Origin: CBDESM01 sp965242485 | GTDB lineage: Bacteria; Chloroflexota; Dehalococcoidia; Bin125 | Assembly (NCBI GenBank): GCA_965242485.1 | Contig: CBDESM010000003.1 | Coordinates: 806,001 to 870,000 of the forward strand | Direction of reading: 5' to 3' | DNA: 64,000 nucleotides | Part shown: positions 44,037-61,239 of the stretch, piece after piece | How the letters are laid out: each line of letters opens with the position of its first letter | Numbering within the stretch: the first letter of the stretch is position 1 | The notes under the pieces: model-generated | The model's input: the letters and a program-made list of their open reading frames with translations, nothing else | What the model was told of the DNA's origin: nothing | Databases searched by the model: none | Program-made: the position numbers and the translations under genes

Positions 44037-45266
44037 TCAGGCGCTGGCGGAGGCGGCGATGGCTTGGAAGCCGGGGTGCTGCTGGAGGGCGGCGAAGTGC
44101 TCGTCGCCGCGGGCGGCTTCGGCGTAGCGGGCGTTGAGCGAGACGGCGGTCTGGAGGCTGGCGACGGCCTGATCGGCGCGGCCCAGCTTGGCGGCGGCGC
44201 TGGCGAGGCCGTAGTGGGCGCCGGGCTGGTCTGCTTCGAGCGCGACGGCCTGGGTGAACGATTGCAGGGCCTCTTCGGCGCGCTCGCTGTAGAGCAGGGT
44301 GAGGCCGAGGTTGGTGTGGGCGGCGCCGTCGCCGGGGCGCAGGCCGAGCGCGTGGCGGAAGTCCTGCTCGGCGGCGGCGAAGTCCCGCCCGAACAGGCGC
44401 AGGAGGCCGCGGTTGACGTAGATGTCGGGGTCGTCGGGCGCGAGTTCGAGCGCGCGCTCGTAATCCTTGGCCGCTTCGTCGGAACGGTCGAGGCGGACCA
44501 TGGCGTTGGCGCGGTTGTAGTAGGCGGCGGCCGAGTTGGGGTCGAGCTCGATCGCGCGGGCGTACTGCGCGCCGGCCTGCTCGTAGTTGCCGGCCGTGAA
44601 GTAGGCGTTGCCTTCGTCGAGGTACGAGGCGGCGCTGCGATCGGCCGTGGAGGTCGGCCCCGGCAGCGGCTGGGCCGGCGCGGCCGCGGGCGCTTGCGGC
44701 GGCGGAGGCGGCGCGGGCTGGGACGGCGGCGGTTGCTGCATGGGCGGCGGCTGCACCGGCGGGGGCGCGGCCGCAGGAGCGGCCTGCAGCGGCGGAGCCG
44801 GAACCGCGGTGGGCGGCTGCGCAACCGGAGGCTGGGCGGGGGCGGGCGGCGGCTGGATTGGCGCGGCCGCGGACGGAGGTGCGGGCGACGGGGGCGGCGC
44901 GGGCGGAGGTGCGGCGGGTGCAACGGGAGCGGGGGACGGCTGCACCGGCGGGGGCGCCGCTGCGGGAGCGGTCTGCAACGGCGGAGCCGGAACCGCCGGA
45001 GGCGGCGCAATCGGAGGCGGGACGGGCGCGGCGGGCGGCGGGGCCGGCGCGGGCTGGATCGGCGCGGCCGCGGGCTGGACCGGCGCGGCCGCGGGCGGGG
45101 GGGCGGGCGCCGCCGGCGGGGGCGGCGCGTACTGCTGGTTGATCTGGCGGATCTCGAGCGGGGAGAGGCCGCCCGGGGCGCCGTCGCGGCCGCGGCGGCG
45201 CTGCAGCGCGAAGCGGATCAGCGCCGCCAGGATCGCCAGCGGCAGAATGGCTTTCAAGAGTCGCAT
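44037..45266 (-). CDS. Membrane-anchored TPR protein with Pro/Ala-rich linker
   Basis: 409 residues. A single hydrophobic segment (~4-21) followed by RRR suggests the bulk lies outside the membrane or tethered on one side of it. Residues ~46-207 are a low-complexity Pro/Ala/Val stretch with repeated APAPPP-type units. Residues ~217-395 hold about five TPR units (e.g. YLDEGNAYFTAGNYEQAGAQY, AYYNRANAMVRLDRSDEA) ending in a degenerate unit. TPR domains are protein-binding scaffolds; partners are unknown. It is co-directional with the upstream unknown gene (9-base gap) and the DUF3800 gene downstream (10-base gap). Confidence 0.8.
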   Translation of the reverse strand: MRLLKAILPLAILAALIRFALQRRRGRDGAPGGLSPLEIRQINQQYAPPPPAAPAPPPAAAPVQPAAAPIQPAPAPPPAAPVPPPIAPPPAVPAPPLQTAPAAAPPPVQPSPAPVAPAAPPPAPPPSPAPPSAAAPIQPPPAPAQPPVAQPPTAVPAPPLQAAPAAAPPPVQPPPMQQPPPSQPAPPPPPQAPAAAPAQPLPGPTSTADRSAASYLDEGNAYFTAGNYEQAGAQYARAIELDPNSAAAYYNRANAMVRLDRSDEAAKDYERALELAPDDPDIYVNRGLLRLFGRDFAAAEQDFRHALGLRPGDGAAHTNLGLTLLYSERAEEALQSFTQAVALEADQPGAHYGLASAAAKLGRADQAVASLQTAVSLNARYAEAARGDEHFAALQQHPGFQAIAASASA

Positions 45267-45275
45267 CCGGTGCTC

Positions 45276-45707
45276 CTACCCGTCCGTTCGGGGACCGGTT
45301 CGATCGGGCCCGCCGTCCTGCAGCAGCCCGCTGATCGCGCGCAGCCCGTTGACCGCGAGGGCGAAGCGGTCGTGCGGGCCGATCCCGTCCAGTTCCGCCA
45401 GCGTCTCGTCGCGCATCGAGACGGGGTCGGTCGCGCCGAGCAGCGCGGCCGGGCCCTCGTCGTCGAACGAGATCCGCAGTTCGCGCAGCTCGCCGTCCTC
45501 GGTGACGACGACGCAGCCGATGCCGCGGTCGCGGACGCCGTCGGGCTCGACCTCGACGCCGACGGTGAAGAAGGCGCCGGGGAAGGGCGGGAAGGGCCTG
45601 AGCTCGGCGGCCGCCTCGCGCAGCAGGGACTGCACGCGGTCGGCCGCTTCGGACGCGATCTCGTCTGCCATGCGGAGGCGGAGTTCGGTGCGCGTCGAAT
45701 CGGCCAT
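45276..45707 (-). CDS. Hypothetical protein (143 aa)
   Basis: Begins MADSTRTELRLRMADEIA with GGGAGGG upstream. A helical first third (VQSLLREAAAELRPF) is followed by beta-type segments (GAFFTVGVEVEPDGV, GCVVVTEDGELRELRISFDD) and a helical end. No signal or membrane segment, and not recognised. It is the first gene of a probable three-gene operon with the TPR and DUF3800 genes and is divergent from the 45765 gene across 57 bases. TATACC on the minus strand near 45730 is a possible -10 box. Confidence 0.6.
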   Translation of the reverse strand: MADSTRTELRLRMADEIASEAADRVQSLLREAAAELRPFPPFPGAFFTVGVEVEPDGVRDRGIGCVVVTEDGELRELRISFDDEGPAALLGATDPVSMRDETLAELDGIGPHDRFALAVNGLRAISGLLQDGGPDRTGPRTDG

Positions 45708-45751
45708 CGGCCCTCCCGCGCGTTCGAGGGTATAGGACGGCGCGGCGGGAG

Positions 45752-45757
45752 TACGAT
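45752..45757 (+). promoter_or_regulatory. Probable -10 box (leaderless) of the 45765-tsaD operon
   Basis: TACGAT ending seven bases before the ATG at 45765, with no ribosome binding site between. It matches the arrangement at thpR and transketolase. Confidence 0.4.
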
Positions 45758-45764
45758 ACGCGCC

Positions 45765-46553
45765 ATGCCCGACGACGCGACCACCGCCCCCGCCGCGCCG
45801 GCGCCCGAGCCGTGGACGGCGCAGATGCGGATCGCGGAGGGGCGGCTGCTCGACGAGGCGCCCGGGATCGCGATGGTCGAGCGGCGCGACGCGCGCGGGC
45901 GCGGGGTGCGCGCCTACCTGCTGGCCGAATCGCTCGGCGCGGGCGGGGATCCGTTCCTGGAGGCGATGGTCTCGCGGACGGCGGAGCAGTTCGATCCTTC
46001 GGGCCGCTCGCTCACGGGGGCCATGGCGCGGGCGCTCGAGGAGCGGCACCGCGAGCTGCGCGAGTGGAACCGGGCCCAGCTGCCGGCGGCGCAGGCGTCC
46101 TACGCGGTTTCCTGCGTGATCGCCCGCGCCGGCGAGGCGCCGATCCTGGGCCAGGCCGGGCCGACGCTGGCGCTGATCGCGGGCGGGCCGGGGCCGGAGG
46201 GCCAGCGCCCGCTGAGCGTGCGCATGCACGGCGGCGACGATCCGGTCGCCGCCGCCGTGGGCGGGGCGCTGCCGCTGCGGATGCAGTTCGTGCAGGGTTC
46301 CGGGGCCGGCGGCTGGGCGCTGTTGATCTCGAGCGGCGCGGCGCGGCTGTTCGACCCGGCCGGGCGCGCGGCCGTTTCGCGGCTGGGCGGCGAGCAGGTG
46401 CTGCAGCACCTCTACCAAGGCTTGCTGGATCTGCGCGACGCGGCCGCGCTGATGATCGATCTGGAGGCGGCCGCGTCGCCGCCCGCCTATCTCGGCGCCG
46501 CCGCGGCCGACCCGTTCGGCGAGGCCGGCGAAGGCGGTAAAGACGGCGGCTGA
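45765..46553 (+). CDS. Hypothetical protein (262 aa) upstream of tsaD
   Basis: A soluble protein with a Pro/Ala-rich first ~18 residues. Later parts (YAVSCVIARAGEAPILGQAGPT, GWALLISSGAARLFD, LYQGLLDLRDAAALMIDLEA) have the alternating strands and final helix expected of a PP2C-like or Ntn-like sandwich. The paired Asp residues of active PP2C phosphatases are not evident, so at most it is a catalytically altered relative; this is a weak guess. The ATG at 45765 is fixed by the leaderless-type -10 box. tsaD follows after 18 bases, so it is probably co-transcribed. Confidence 0.6.
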   Translation: MPDDATTAPAAPAPEPWTAQMRIAEGRLLDEAPGIAMVERRDARGRGVRAYLLAESLGAGGDPFLEAMVSRTAEQFDPSGRSLTGAMARALEERHRELREWNRAQLPAAQASYAVSCVIARAGEAPILGQAGPTLALIAGGPGPEGQRPLSVRMHGGDDPVAAAVGGALPLRMQFVQGSGAGGWALLISSGAARLFDPAGRAAVSRLGGEQVLQHLYQGLLDLRDAAALMIDLEAAASPPAYLGAAAADPFGEAGEGGKDGG

Positions 46554-46571
46554 AGGGAAAGGAGCCCCCCG

Positions 46572-47642
46572 ATGGCGGAAATTTCGACGATCTTGGCGAT
46601 CGAATCGTCGTGCGACGAGTTCGGCGCGGCGGTGATCGCGGACGGGGCCGAGATCCTGTCCAACGTGGTCGCCTCGCAGATCGAGCTCCACGCGCGCACC
46701 GGCGGCGTCGTGCCCGAGGTGGCGGGGCGGGAGCACCTGCGCAATTTGGCCCCGGTGGTCGAGGCGGCGCTGGAGCGGGCGGGGACGGGCTGGGGCGGGA
46801 TCGACGCGATCGCGGTCACGCAGGGGCCCGGGCTGGGCGGCTCGCTGCTGGTCGGCGCCAACGCGGCCAAGGCGCTGGCCTGGTCGCGCGGGCTGCCGCT
46901 GATCCCGGTGCACCACATCGAGGGCCACATCTACGCCAACTGGCTGCGCCCGGCGCGGGCCGAGTGGGACGACGCGCCGCCGCCCTTCCCGGCGATGGCG
47001 CTGGTGGTCTCGGGCGGCCACACGGAGCTGTTCGACATGCAGCCGCCGGCGCGGCCGGGCGGCCCGCCCGAGGTGGAACGGATCGGCCAGACCCTGGACG
47101 ACGCCGCGGGCGAGGCGTTCGACAAGGTCGGGCGGCTGCTGGGGCTGCCCTTCCCCGGCGGCCCGGCGATCGAGCGGGCCGCGCGGGAGGCGGACCCGGC
47201 GGCGCTGGCGGAGATGGAGCCGTTCCCGCGCGCCTGGCTGCCGGGCAGCTGGAATTTCTCGTTTTCGGGGCTGAAGACGGCGGTGCTGAACCGCTCGCGC
47301 GAGCGGGAGCTGGACGTGCCGGCGGCGGCGCGGCGCTTCCAGGAGTCGGTGGTGGACGTGCTCAGCCGCAAGGCGGCCGACGCGGCCGCGGAGCGCGGGG
47401 CGCGCTGCGTGATCATCGCCGGCGGGGTGGCCGCCAACGGGGCGCTGCGGGAGGCGCTGCGCGGGCGCTGCGGGGAGCACGGGCTGCCGCTGCGGGTGCC
47501 GCCGCCGGCGCTCTGCACCGACAACGCGGCGATGATCGGCGCGGCCGCGTTCCAGCGCGCGCGCTCGGCCGGCGGCGCGGCGGCGCTCGACTTCGACATC
47601 TACAGCACTTCGGGGCCCGAGGTCTTCTCGCCGGCCGCCTGA
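46572..47642 (+). CDS. tsaD: tRNA N6-adenosine threonylcarbamoyltransferase
   Basis: 356 residues. LAIESSCDEFGAAV at 9-22, the metal-binding HHIEGH at 114-119, LVVSGGHTEL, FPGGPAIE, NFSFSGLKTAVL and VIIAGGVAANGALRE are the Kae1/TsaD blocks, with CTDNAAMIG near the end. It transfers threonylcarbamoyl to A37 of ANN-reading tRNAs together with TsaB and TsaE, which are not in the window. GGAAAGGAG is the ribosome binding site. The last 43 bases overlap the 3' end of the convergent DUF2851 gene. Confidence 0.95.
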   Translation: MAEISTILAIESSCDEFGAAVIADGAEILSNVVASQIELHARTGGVVPEVAGREHLRNLAPVVEAALERAGTGWGGIDAIAVTQGPGLGGSLLVGANAAKALAWSRGLPLIPVHHIEGHIYANWLRPARAEWDDAPPPFPAMALVVSGGHTELFDMQPPARPGGPPEVERIGQTLDDAAGEAFDKVGRLLGLPFPGGPAIERAAREADPAALAEMEPFPRAWLPGSWNFSFSGLKTAVLNRSRERELDVPAAARRFQESVVDVLSRKAADAAAERGARCVIIAGGVAANGALREALRGRCGEHGLPLRVPPPALCTDNAAMIGAAAFQRARSAGGAAALDFDIYSTSGPEVFSPAA

Positions 47643-48835
47643 TCGCGCGGCCGGTTGGGGCTGGGCACGGGCGGGCGGGGGAGGCCCGGCCGGCGCGGGG
47701 GCGGGGGGCCGGCCAGCGCGCCCAGCGGGCAGACGGCGCAGGCCCCGTGGGCGCACCAGCCCGCCTCCAGATCGAGCAGCGCCTGGGCGCGGGCGCGGCG
47801 GCCGGACTCCGGCGCGGCCGCCGCGACGCGGGCCCGCAGCGCGGCCGTGCGCAGGTGGCGATCGTCGGGTCCGTCCAGCCAGAGCTCCGCGATCCGGGCG
47901 CGCTCAGCCGGGCCGGAGGCGGCGGCGGCGAGCGCGAAGGGCGCGGCGAAGTCGCCGGCCAGCCGCGCCGCGCGGGCGGGGCCGATCAGCCCGGGCGCGA
48001 GCAGCCCGCGCGCGCCGGCCGCGCCCGACAGCGCGATCCGCAGCGCCCAGCCGCCGGCGTCCCCGGCGCCCTCCCCGGCAGCGGCCGCCTTCGCCAGCAG
48101 CGCGGCCAGCGCGGCCGCCGCCCCCCGCCGCGTCCCGGCCGGACCGCGGCCGCGCCGCCAAGCCGCACCCGACAGCGCCGCTTCCAGCTGCTCGACTGCC
48201 GGCTCGGCCGCTCCCCCGTCGGCCGGCGGAACAGACCGCAGCGCCGCTTCCAGCACTGCGCCGTTGGCGGGGCCGCCCAGGGCATGGGCGAGAGAGGCGG
48301 CCGCGGCCCGATCGGGGCCGAGTTCGGCGATCCGCCGCCGGTCGCGCAGCAGCTTGCGGCGCAGCCGCGCCAGGGCCAGGCGCTCGAGCAGCCGCCCGAG
48401 CTCCGGCGCCGCCGTCGCGGGCAGCCGCTCGCAGGGCGGATCCCGCGGCTCTGTTCCCGCCGGCGCGGGCGGCAGCAGGGCCAGGGGCGGGGACCCGCTC
48501 CCGGCGCCGTTTCCGGCCCCGCCCCCGTCCGCGCCGACGACGTGCAGCGCGACGCCCGCGTAGGCGGGGTCGCCGTCGTGCCCGTGCGCGCGCCAGCCGG
48601 CCGGGCGCAGGTGCAGCTCGACGTCGCCGCGCCGCGCCCGCCCGCGCCGGTCGAGCAGGACCGCGCCGCGGAAGTCGGGTCCGGCGCCGCGGTTCCAGGT
48701 GCCGGCGAAGGCGACCCGGGCCGGCTCGCCGCCGGCCTCGAGCCAGGGCCCGTCCCAGTCGCCCGCCGCCCAGCGCCGCTGCAGCTCGAGCTCGCCGCCC
48801 GCGGGCGGGCCGGCCGCGGGCTCAGCCGCCGTCAT
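47600..48835 (-). CDS. DUF2851 family protein
   Basis: 411 residues. The N-terminal part has FAGTWNRGAGPDFRGAVLL and GDVELHLRPAGWRAHGHD, followed by VALHVVGADG, the typical DUF2851 opening. The middle is Ala/Arg-rich and helical (ERLALARLRRKLLRDRRRIAEL). The end has a Cys cluster (WCAHGACAVCPLG). Activity of the family is unknown; the acidic GDVELH motif and the Cys cluster would fit a nuclease-like or metal-binding protein, but that is a guess. Its first 14 bases overlap the end of the XRE gene, so the two are coupled; its end overlaps tsaD by 43 bases. Confidence 0.75.
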   Translation of the reverse strand: MTAAEPAAGPPAGGELELQRRWAAGDWDGPWLEAGGEPARVAFAGTWNRGAGPDFRGAVLLDRRGRARRGDVELHLRPAGWRAHGHDGDPAYAGVALHVVGADGGGAGNGAGSGSPPLALLPPAPAGTEPRDPPCERLPATAAPELGRLLERLALARLRRKLLRDRRRIAELGPDRAAAASLAHALGGPANGAVLEAALRSVPPADGGAAEPAVEQLEAALSGAAWRRGRGPAGTRRGAAAALAALLAKAAAAGEGAGDAGGWALRIALSGAAGARGLLAPGLIGPARAARLAGDFAAPFALAAAASGPAERARIAELWLDGPDDRHLRTAALRARVAAAAPESGRRARAQALLDLEAGWCAHGACAVCPLGALAGPPPPRRPGLPRPPVPSPNRPRDQAAGEKTSGPEVL

Positions 48836-49172
48836 CGGGGTCGCTCTCGTCGTACTCGAAGCCGGCGTCCTCGGCGACGTAGCTGAGCAGGCGCGCGGAG
48901 GGGCCGCGCGGGCGGTAGCGGCCGCGCTCCCACTCGGAGATCGTCTGCTGGCGCGCGTTGAGCAGCTCCGACATGCCGGCCTGGGTCAGGCCCAGGTGCC
49001 CGCGCAAGCGGCGGATGCGCCCGGCGTCCCATTCGTCGCGCCCGCCGCCTTCGGCCTCCCCGCCCTCGCGCCCGTCACCGCGTTCATCATCGGGCCCGTC
49101 GCCGCCCCCGCCGCCGTACTCGTCCGGGCGTTCCCCGCCTGCCGCCATCAGCTCCCCCTCTCCGCGCCTCAT
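48822..49172 (-). CDS. XRE-family helix-turn-helix regulator
   Basis: 116 residues from the ATG at 49172. RIRRLRGHLGLTQAGMSELLNARQQTISEWERGRYRP (about residues 52-88) is a standard XRE helix-turn-helix with the recognition helix RQQTISEWE. The N-terminal half is Gly/Asp/Glu low complexity, and the tail is acidic. A second start at 49148 has GGGGGAG upstream and would give 108 residues. The ATG at 49172 fits a nearly leaderless mRNA from TATCGT (complement of 49178-49183). That box lies inside a perfect 16-bp palindrome, so the protein may repress its own gene and possibly rpoBC. Confidence 0.8.
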   Translation of the reverse strand: MRRGEGELMAAGGERPDEYGGGGGDGPDDERGDGREGGEAEGGGRDEWDAGRIRRLRGHLGLTQAGMSELLNARQQTISEWERGRYRPRGPSARLLSYVAEDAGFEYDESDPDDGG

Positions 49173-49174
49173 CT

Positions 49175-49190
49175 TACACGATACCGTGTA
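49175..49190. promoter_or_regulatory. Palindrome, likely operator of the XRE regulator
   Basis: TACACG-ATAC-CGTGTA: two perfect 6-base arms around 4 bases. On the minus strand it covers a TATCGT -10-like box just before the XRE start. It lies 10 bases before the -35 of the rpoB promoter. Confidence 0.5.
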
Positions 49191-49200
49191 CCGCCCCGGT

Positions 49201-49230
49201 TTGACGTCGGCGCGGCGGACGCGCTACCCT
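49201..49230 (+). promoter_or_regulatory. Promoter of rpoB-rpoC
   Basis: TTGACG at 49201-49206 and TACCCT at 49225-49230 with an 18-base spacer. The leader to the rpoB ATG would be about 143 bases. TACCCT also occurs before fbp (~38855) and prs (60113-60118). Confidence 0.55.
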
Positions 49231-49379
49231 GCGCTTGGCCGTACATGCCAGAAATCCCAGTCCCGGCACCTCCGCGCATCGCAGCGCCGCGCCAGCGGCG
49301 GCGTCCCCGTCGGACGCCGCCGTGCCGTCGCGTCCGCGATTCGTCGGCCGGACCGGGGGCCAGCTGAGAGGACGCCCGC

Positions 49380-57696
<8,317 letters not shown>

Positions 57697-57790
57697 CCGG
57701 CGGCCCCTGCGAACTCCCGCCGCGCAGGCGGCCCGCGCCGCCCATCCCCGTCTCCCGCGAACAGCGGAATCGAAATCGCGCGATGAACGC

Positions 57791-57825
57791 GAAGAGGCCC
57801 GTCGCGTCGCGCGACGGGCCTCTTC
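57791..57825. terminator. Perfect 15-bp hairpin between convergent rpoC and groEL
   Basis: 57791-57805 pairs exactly with 57811-57825 around a 5-base loop. No strong T tract follows on either strand, but its place between two convergent operons and its perfect symmetry suggest a bidirectional terminator or 3'-end stabiliser. Confidence 0.65.
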
Positions 57826-57853
57826 GCTGCGGTTCCGCGGAAGTCGGGCGGGA

Positions 57854-59482
57854 CTAGTAGTCCATCCCCATGTCGGGCGGCATCGCCGGGGCCGCGGGCG
57901 GCTCCGGGATCTCGGCCACGAGCGACTCGGTGGTCAGCACCATGCCGGCGATGGAGACGGCGTTTTCGAGCGCCGAGCGCACGACCTTGACCGGATCCAC
58001 GATGCCCATGTCGATCAGGTCGCCGTAGTTGTCGCGCTTCGCGTCGTAGCCGAACTGGTCCGACTCTTCGCGGCGGATCTTGCCGATCACGACCGAGCCT
58101 TCCTGGCCGGCGTTGTGCGAGATCTGGCGCAGCGGCGCTTCCAGCGCGGTGCGGAGCAGGCGCACGGCGGTGCGTCCGTCGCCCGTCTGCTCGTCCTCGA
58201 TCGCGGCCAAGGCGCGGTCCGAGCGCAGCAGCGCGCAGCCGCCGCCGACCACGATCCCCTCCTCGACCGCGGCGCGGGTCGCGGAGAGCGCGTCTTCGAG
58301 CTTCGCCTTCTTTTCCTTCAGCTCGACCTCGGTCGGCGCGCCGACCTTGATCACCGCGACGCCGCCGGCCAGCTTCGCCATCCGCTCCTGCAGCTTTTCG
58401 CGGTCGAAGTCCGACGCCGTAACGTCGATCTGCGCCTTGATCTCCTTGATCCGGCTCTGGATCGCCTCGTCCGCGCCCGAGCCCTCGACGATCGTCGTGT
58501 CGTCCTTGCTCGAGACGACGCGGCGCGCGCGGCCGAGGTCGGCCACCTGCGTCTGCTCCAGCGTGCGGCCCAGCTCCTCGGTGATCAGCGTGCCGCCGGT
58601 CAGCACGGCGATGTCTTCCAGCTGCTGCTTGCGGCGGTCGCCGAAGCCCGGCGCCTTCACCGCGAGCACGTTGATCGTGCCCCGCAGCTTGTTCACCACC
58701 AGCGTCGCCAGCGCCTCCCCGTCCACGTCGTCCGCGATGATCACGAAGTTCTTCGTGATCTGCATCAGCTTCTCCATCACCGGGACGATGTCCTGGATCG
58801 AGCCGATCTTGCGGTCCGTGATCAGGATGTACGGGTCGTCGATCGAGGCTTCCATGCGCTCCGAGTTGGAGACGAAGTAGGGCGAGACGTAGCCGCGGTC
58901 CAGCTGCATCCCGTCGGTGAACTCCGTCTCCATGCGGATGCCCTGGCCCTCTTCGACCGTGATCACCCCGTCCTTGCCGACCTTCTCCATCACGTCGGCG
59001 ATGATCTCGCCGATCTCCTCGTTGTCGCCGGAGATGGTCGCGACGGCCGCGATCTCGTCCTTCTTCTCGACCGGGCTGGCCATCTCGCGCAGCTCGTCGA
59101 CGACGACGCGGAGGCCCTCGTCGAGCCCGCGCTTGAGCGCCATGGGGTCCGCCCCGGCGGCCACGTTGCGCAGCCCCTCGGAGACGATCGCCTGCGCCAG
59201 CACGGTCGCCGTCGTGGTGCCGTCGCCGGCCACGTCGTTGGTGCGGATCGAGACTTCCTTGGCCAGCTGCGCGCCCATGTTGCGGAAGGGCTCGTCCAGC
59301 TCGATCTCGCGCGCGATGGTGACGCCGTCGTTGATGATCAGCGGCGCGCCGAACTTCTTGTCCAAGACGACGTTGCGGCCGCGCGGGCCCAAGGTCACCT
59401 TGACCGTGTCGGCGAGGGCGTCGACGCCCTCGCGCAGCGCCTTGCGCGCCTCCATGTCGAAGGCGAGTTGCTTCGCGCTCAT
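57854..59482 (-). CDS. groEL: Chaperonin GroEL (60 kDa)
   Basis: 542 residues. VKVTLGPRGRNVVLDK, NDGVTIAREIELDEPF, AGDGTTTATVLA, and a C-terminal ending DMGMDY instead of the usual GGM repeats. TVEEGQGIRMETEFTDGMQLDRGY matches the apical/intermediate join. It forms the 14-mer cage that refolds proteins with GroES. It lies 81 bases after groES on the same transcript. A ribosome binding site-like GAGGGAGC lies just before the ATG. HrcA/CIRCE control is expected from the site before groES. Confidence 0.97.
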   Translation of the reverse strand: MSAKQLAFDMEARKALREGVDALADTVKVTLGPRGRNVVLDKKFGAPLIINDGVTIAREIELDEPFRNMGAQLAKEVSIRTNDVAGDGTTTATVLAQAIVSEGLRNVAAGADPMALKRGLDEGLRVVVDELREMASPVEKKDEIAAVATISGDNEEIGEIIADVMEKVGKDGVITVEEGQGIRMETEFTDGMQLDRGYVSPYFVSNSERMEASIDDPYILITDRKIGSIQDIVPVMEKLMQITKNFVIIADDVDGEALATLVVNKLRGTINVLAVKAPGFGDRRKQQLEDIAVLTGGTLITEELGRTLEQTQVADLGRARRVVSSKDDTTIVEGSGADEAIQSRIKEIKAQIDVTASDFDREKLQERMAKLAGGVAVIKVGAPTEVELKEKKAKLEDALSATRAAVEEGIVVGGGCALLRSDRALAAIEDEQTGDGRTAVRLLRTALEAPLRQISHNAGQEGSVVIGKIRREESDQFGYDAKRDNYGDLIDMGIVDPVKVVRSALENAVSIAGMVLTTESLVAEIPEPPAAPAMPPDMGMDY

Positions 59483-59563
59483 GCTTGCTCCCTCACTGCG
59501 CCGGCGCCTGCCACGCCGCTCGCGATTGGCGTCGGATCCGTCCGCCGCCGGCCGGGGCCGGGG

Positions 59564-59866
59564 TTAGACGACGACCTTGGCCAGGATCTCGCGCTCTTCG
59601 AGCACGATCAGGTCGATGTTGTCGATCTGGATCTCCTGGCCCGTGTACTTCTTGTAGAGGATGCGGTCGCCGATCACGACGTCCATCGGCACCCGCGCGC
59701 CGTCGTCGTCGCGCCGGCCCGGGCCGACCGCCACGACCTCGCCCTGCTGCGGCTTTTCCTTCGCCGAGTCCGGGATCACGATCCCGCTCGCCAGCACCTG
59801 CTCTTGGTGCAGCGGCGTGATCACGATGCGGTCGTTCAGCGGTTCCAGCTTCGTGCCCTCGGCCAT
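59564..59866 (-). CDS. groES: Co-chaperonin GroES (10 kDa)
   Basis: 100 residues. LEPLNDRIVITPL at the start, ASGIVIPDSAKEKPQQGEVVAVGPG containing the mobile loop, GDRILYKKYTGQEI and a final VLEEREILAKV are the family blocks. It caps the GroEL ring. The ATG at 59866 has GAGAAGGA nearby. About 90 bases upstream lies a CIRCE element and a promoter, so the leader carries the HrcA operator. Confidence 0.96.
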   Translation of the reverse strand: MAEGTKLEPLNDRIVITPLHQEQVLASGIVIPDSAKEKPQQGEVVAVGPGRRDDDGARVPMDVVIGDRILYKKYTGQEIQIDNIDLIVLEEREILAKVVV

Positions 59867-59955
59867 GCTTCGTCCTTCTCCGGTTCCGACTCGCGGGCTC
59901 AGCGCCCGCCACTTGCCTGGGTTCCGCCGGCGCGCGGATGCTCCGCCGCCGGCCG

Positions 59956-59982
59956 TTGGCACTCTACGGGTGCGAGTGCTAA
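59956..59982. promoter_or_regulatory. CIRCE element (HrcA operator) of groESL
   Basis: TTGGCACTC - nine bases - GAGTGCTAA. This matches the CIRCE consensus (TTAGCACTC-N9-GAGTGCTAA) in 17 of 18 arm positions. It sits just downstream of the groES promoter on the minus strand, the usual location for HrcA repression. hrcA itself is not in the window. Confidence 0.93.
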
Positions 59983-59987
59983 CGCGC

Positions 59988-60016
59988 ATCCTATGCCCCA
60001 GTGCCGCTGTCCGCAA
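59988..60016 (-). promoter_or_regulatory. Promoter of groES-groEL
   Basis: On the minus strand TTGCGG (complement of 60011-60016), a 17-base spacer and TAGGAT (complement of 59988-59993). Transcription would begin at the edge of the CIRCE element. Confidence 0.65.
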
Positions 60017-60112
60017 GCGGGACGAGGCCCCCCGCGGCCGCCCAAAGCGAAGTTTCCAAACATTCCACCGCCCCGCCCGGCGGCGACGGTGCATCGGGCG
60101 GGAAATCGGGCC

Positions 60113-60118
60113 TACCCT
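60113..60118 (+). promoter_or_regulatory. Possible -10 box of the prs gene
   Basis: TACCCT 37 bases before the prs GTG. The same hexamer is the -10 of the rpoB promoter. No matching -35 was found. Confidence 0.35.
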
Positions 60119-60155
60119 GTCGCGCACGGCAGCGCCGAGTTGGGGGGAGGCGAGC

Positions 60156-61112
<957 letters not shown>

Positions 61113-61205
61113 TCCCGCCCGGACGCGCTCCGGAGCGGAACGCAGCGCCCGGACACGGCACGCGGCGCATCGCTTATCCGCGCCCGCGCTATCGTGGAGG
61201 CGCGC

Positions 61206-61232
61206 ATGTCCATCTGGATCAAGGTTTGGTGA
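61206..61232 (+). CDS. Eight-residue leader ORF (MSIWIKVW) before secA
   Basis: ATG to TGA, eight codons with two Trp, preceded by GTGGAGG five bases before the ATG. It is the best ribosome binding site in the region. The stop is seven bases before the secA ATG, while secA itself has only a weak purine stretch (CCGGACG). Ribosomes finishing this ORF could restart at secA, or stalling on it could control secA. No similarity to the SecM arrest sequence is apparent. It may also be chance. Confidence 0.4.
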   Translation: MSIWIKVW

Positions 61233-61239
61233 CCGGACG

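Noticed and set aside
43734..45764. Long plus-strand frame before the 45765 gene
   Set aside because: It is the reverse of the TPR and DUF3800 genes. The real gene begins at the ATG at 45765.
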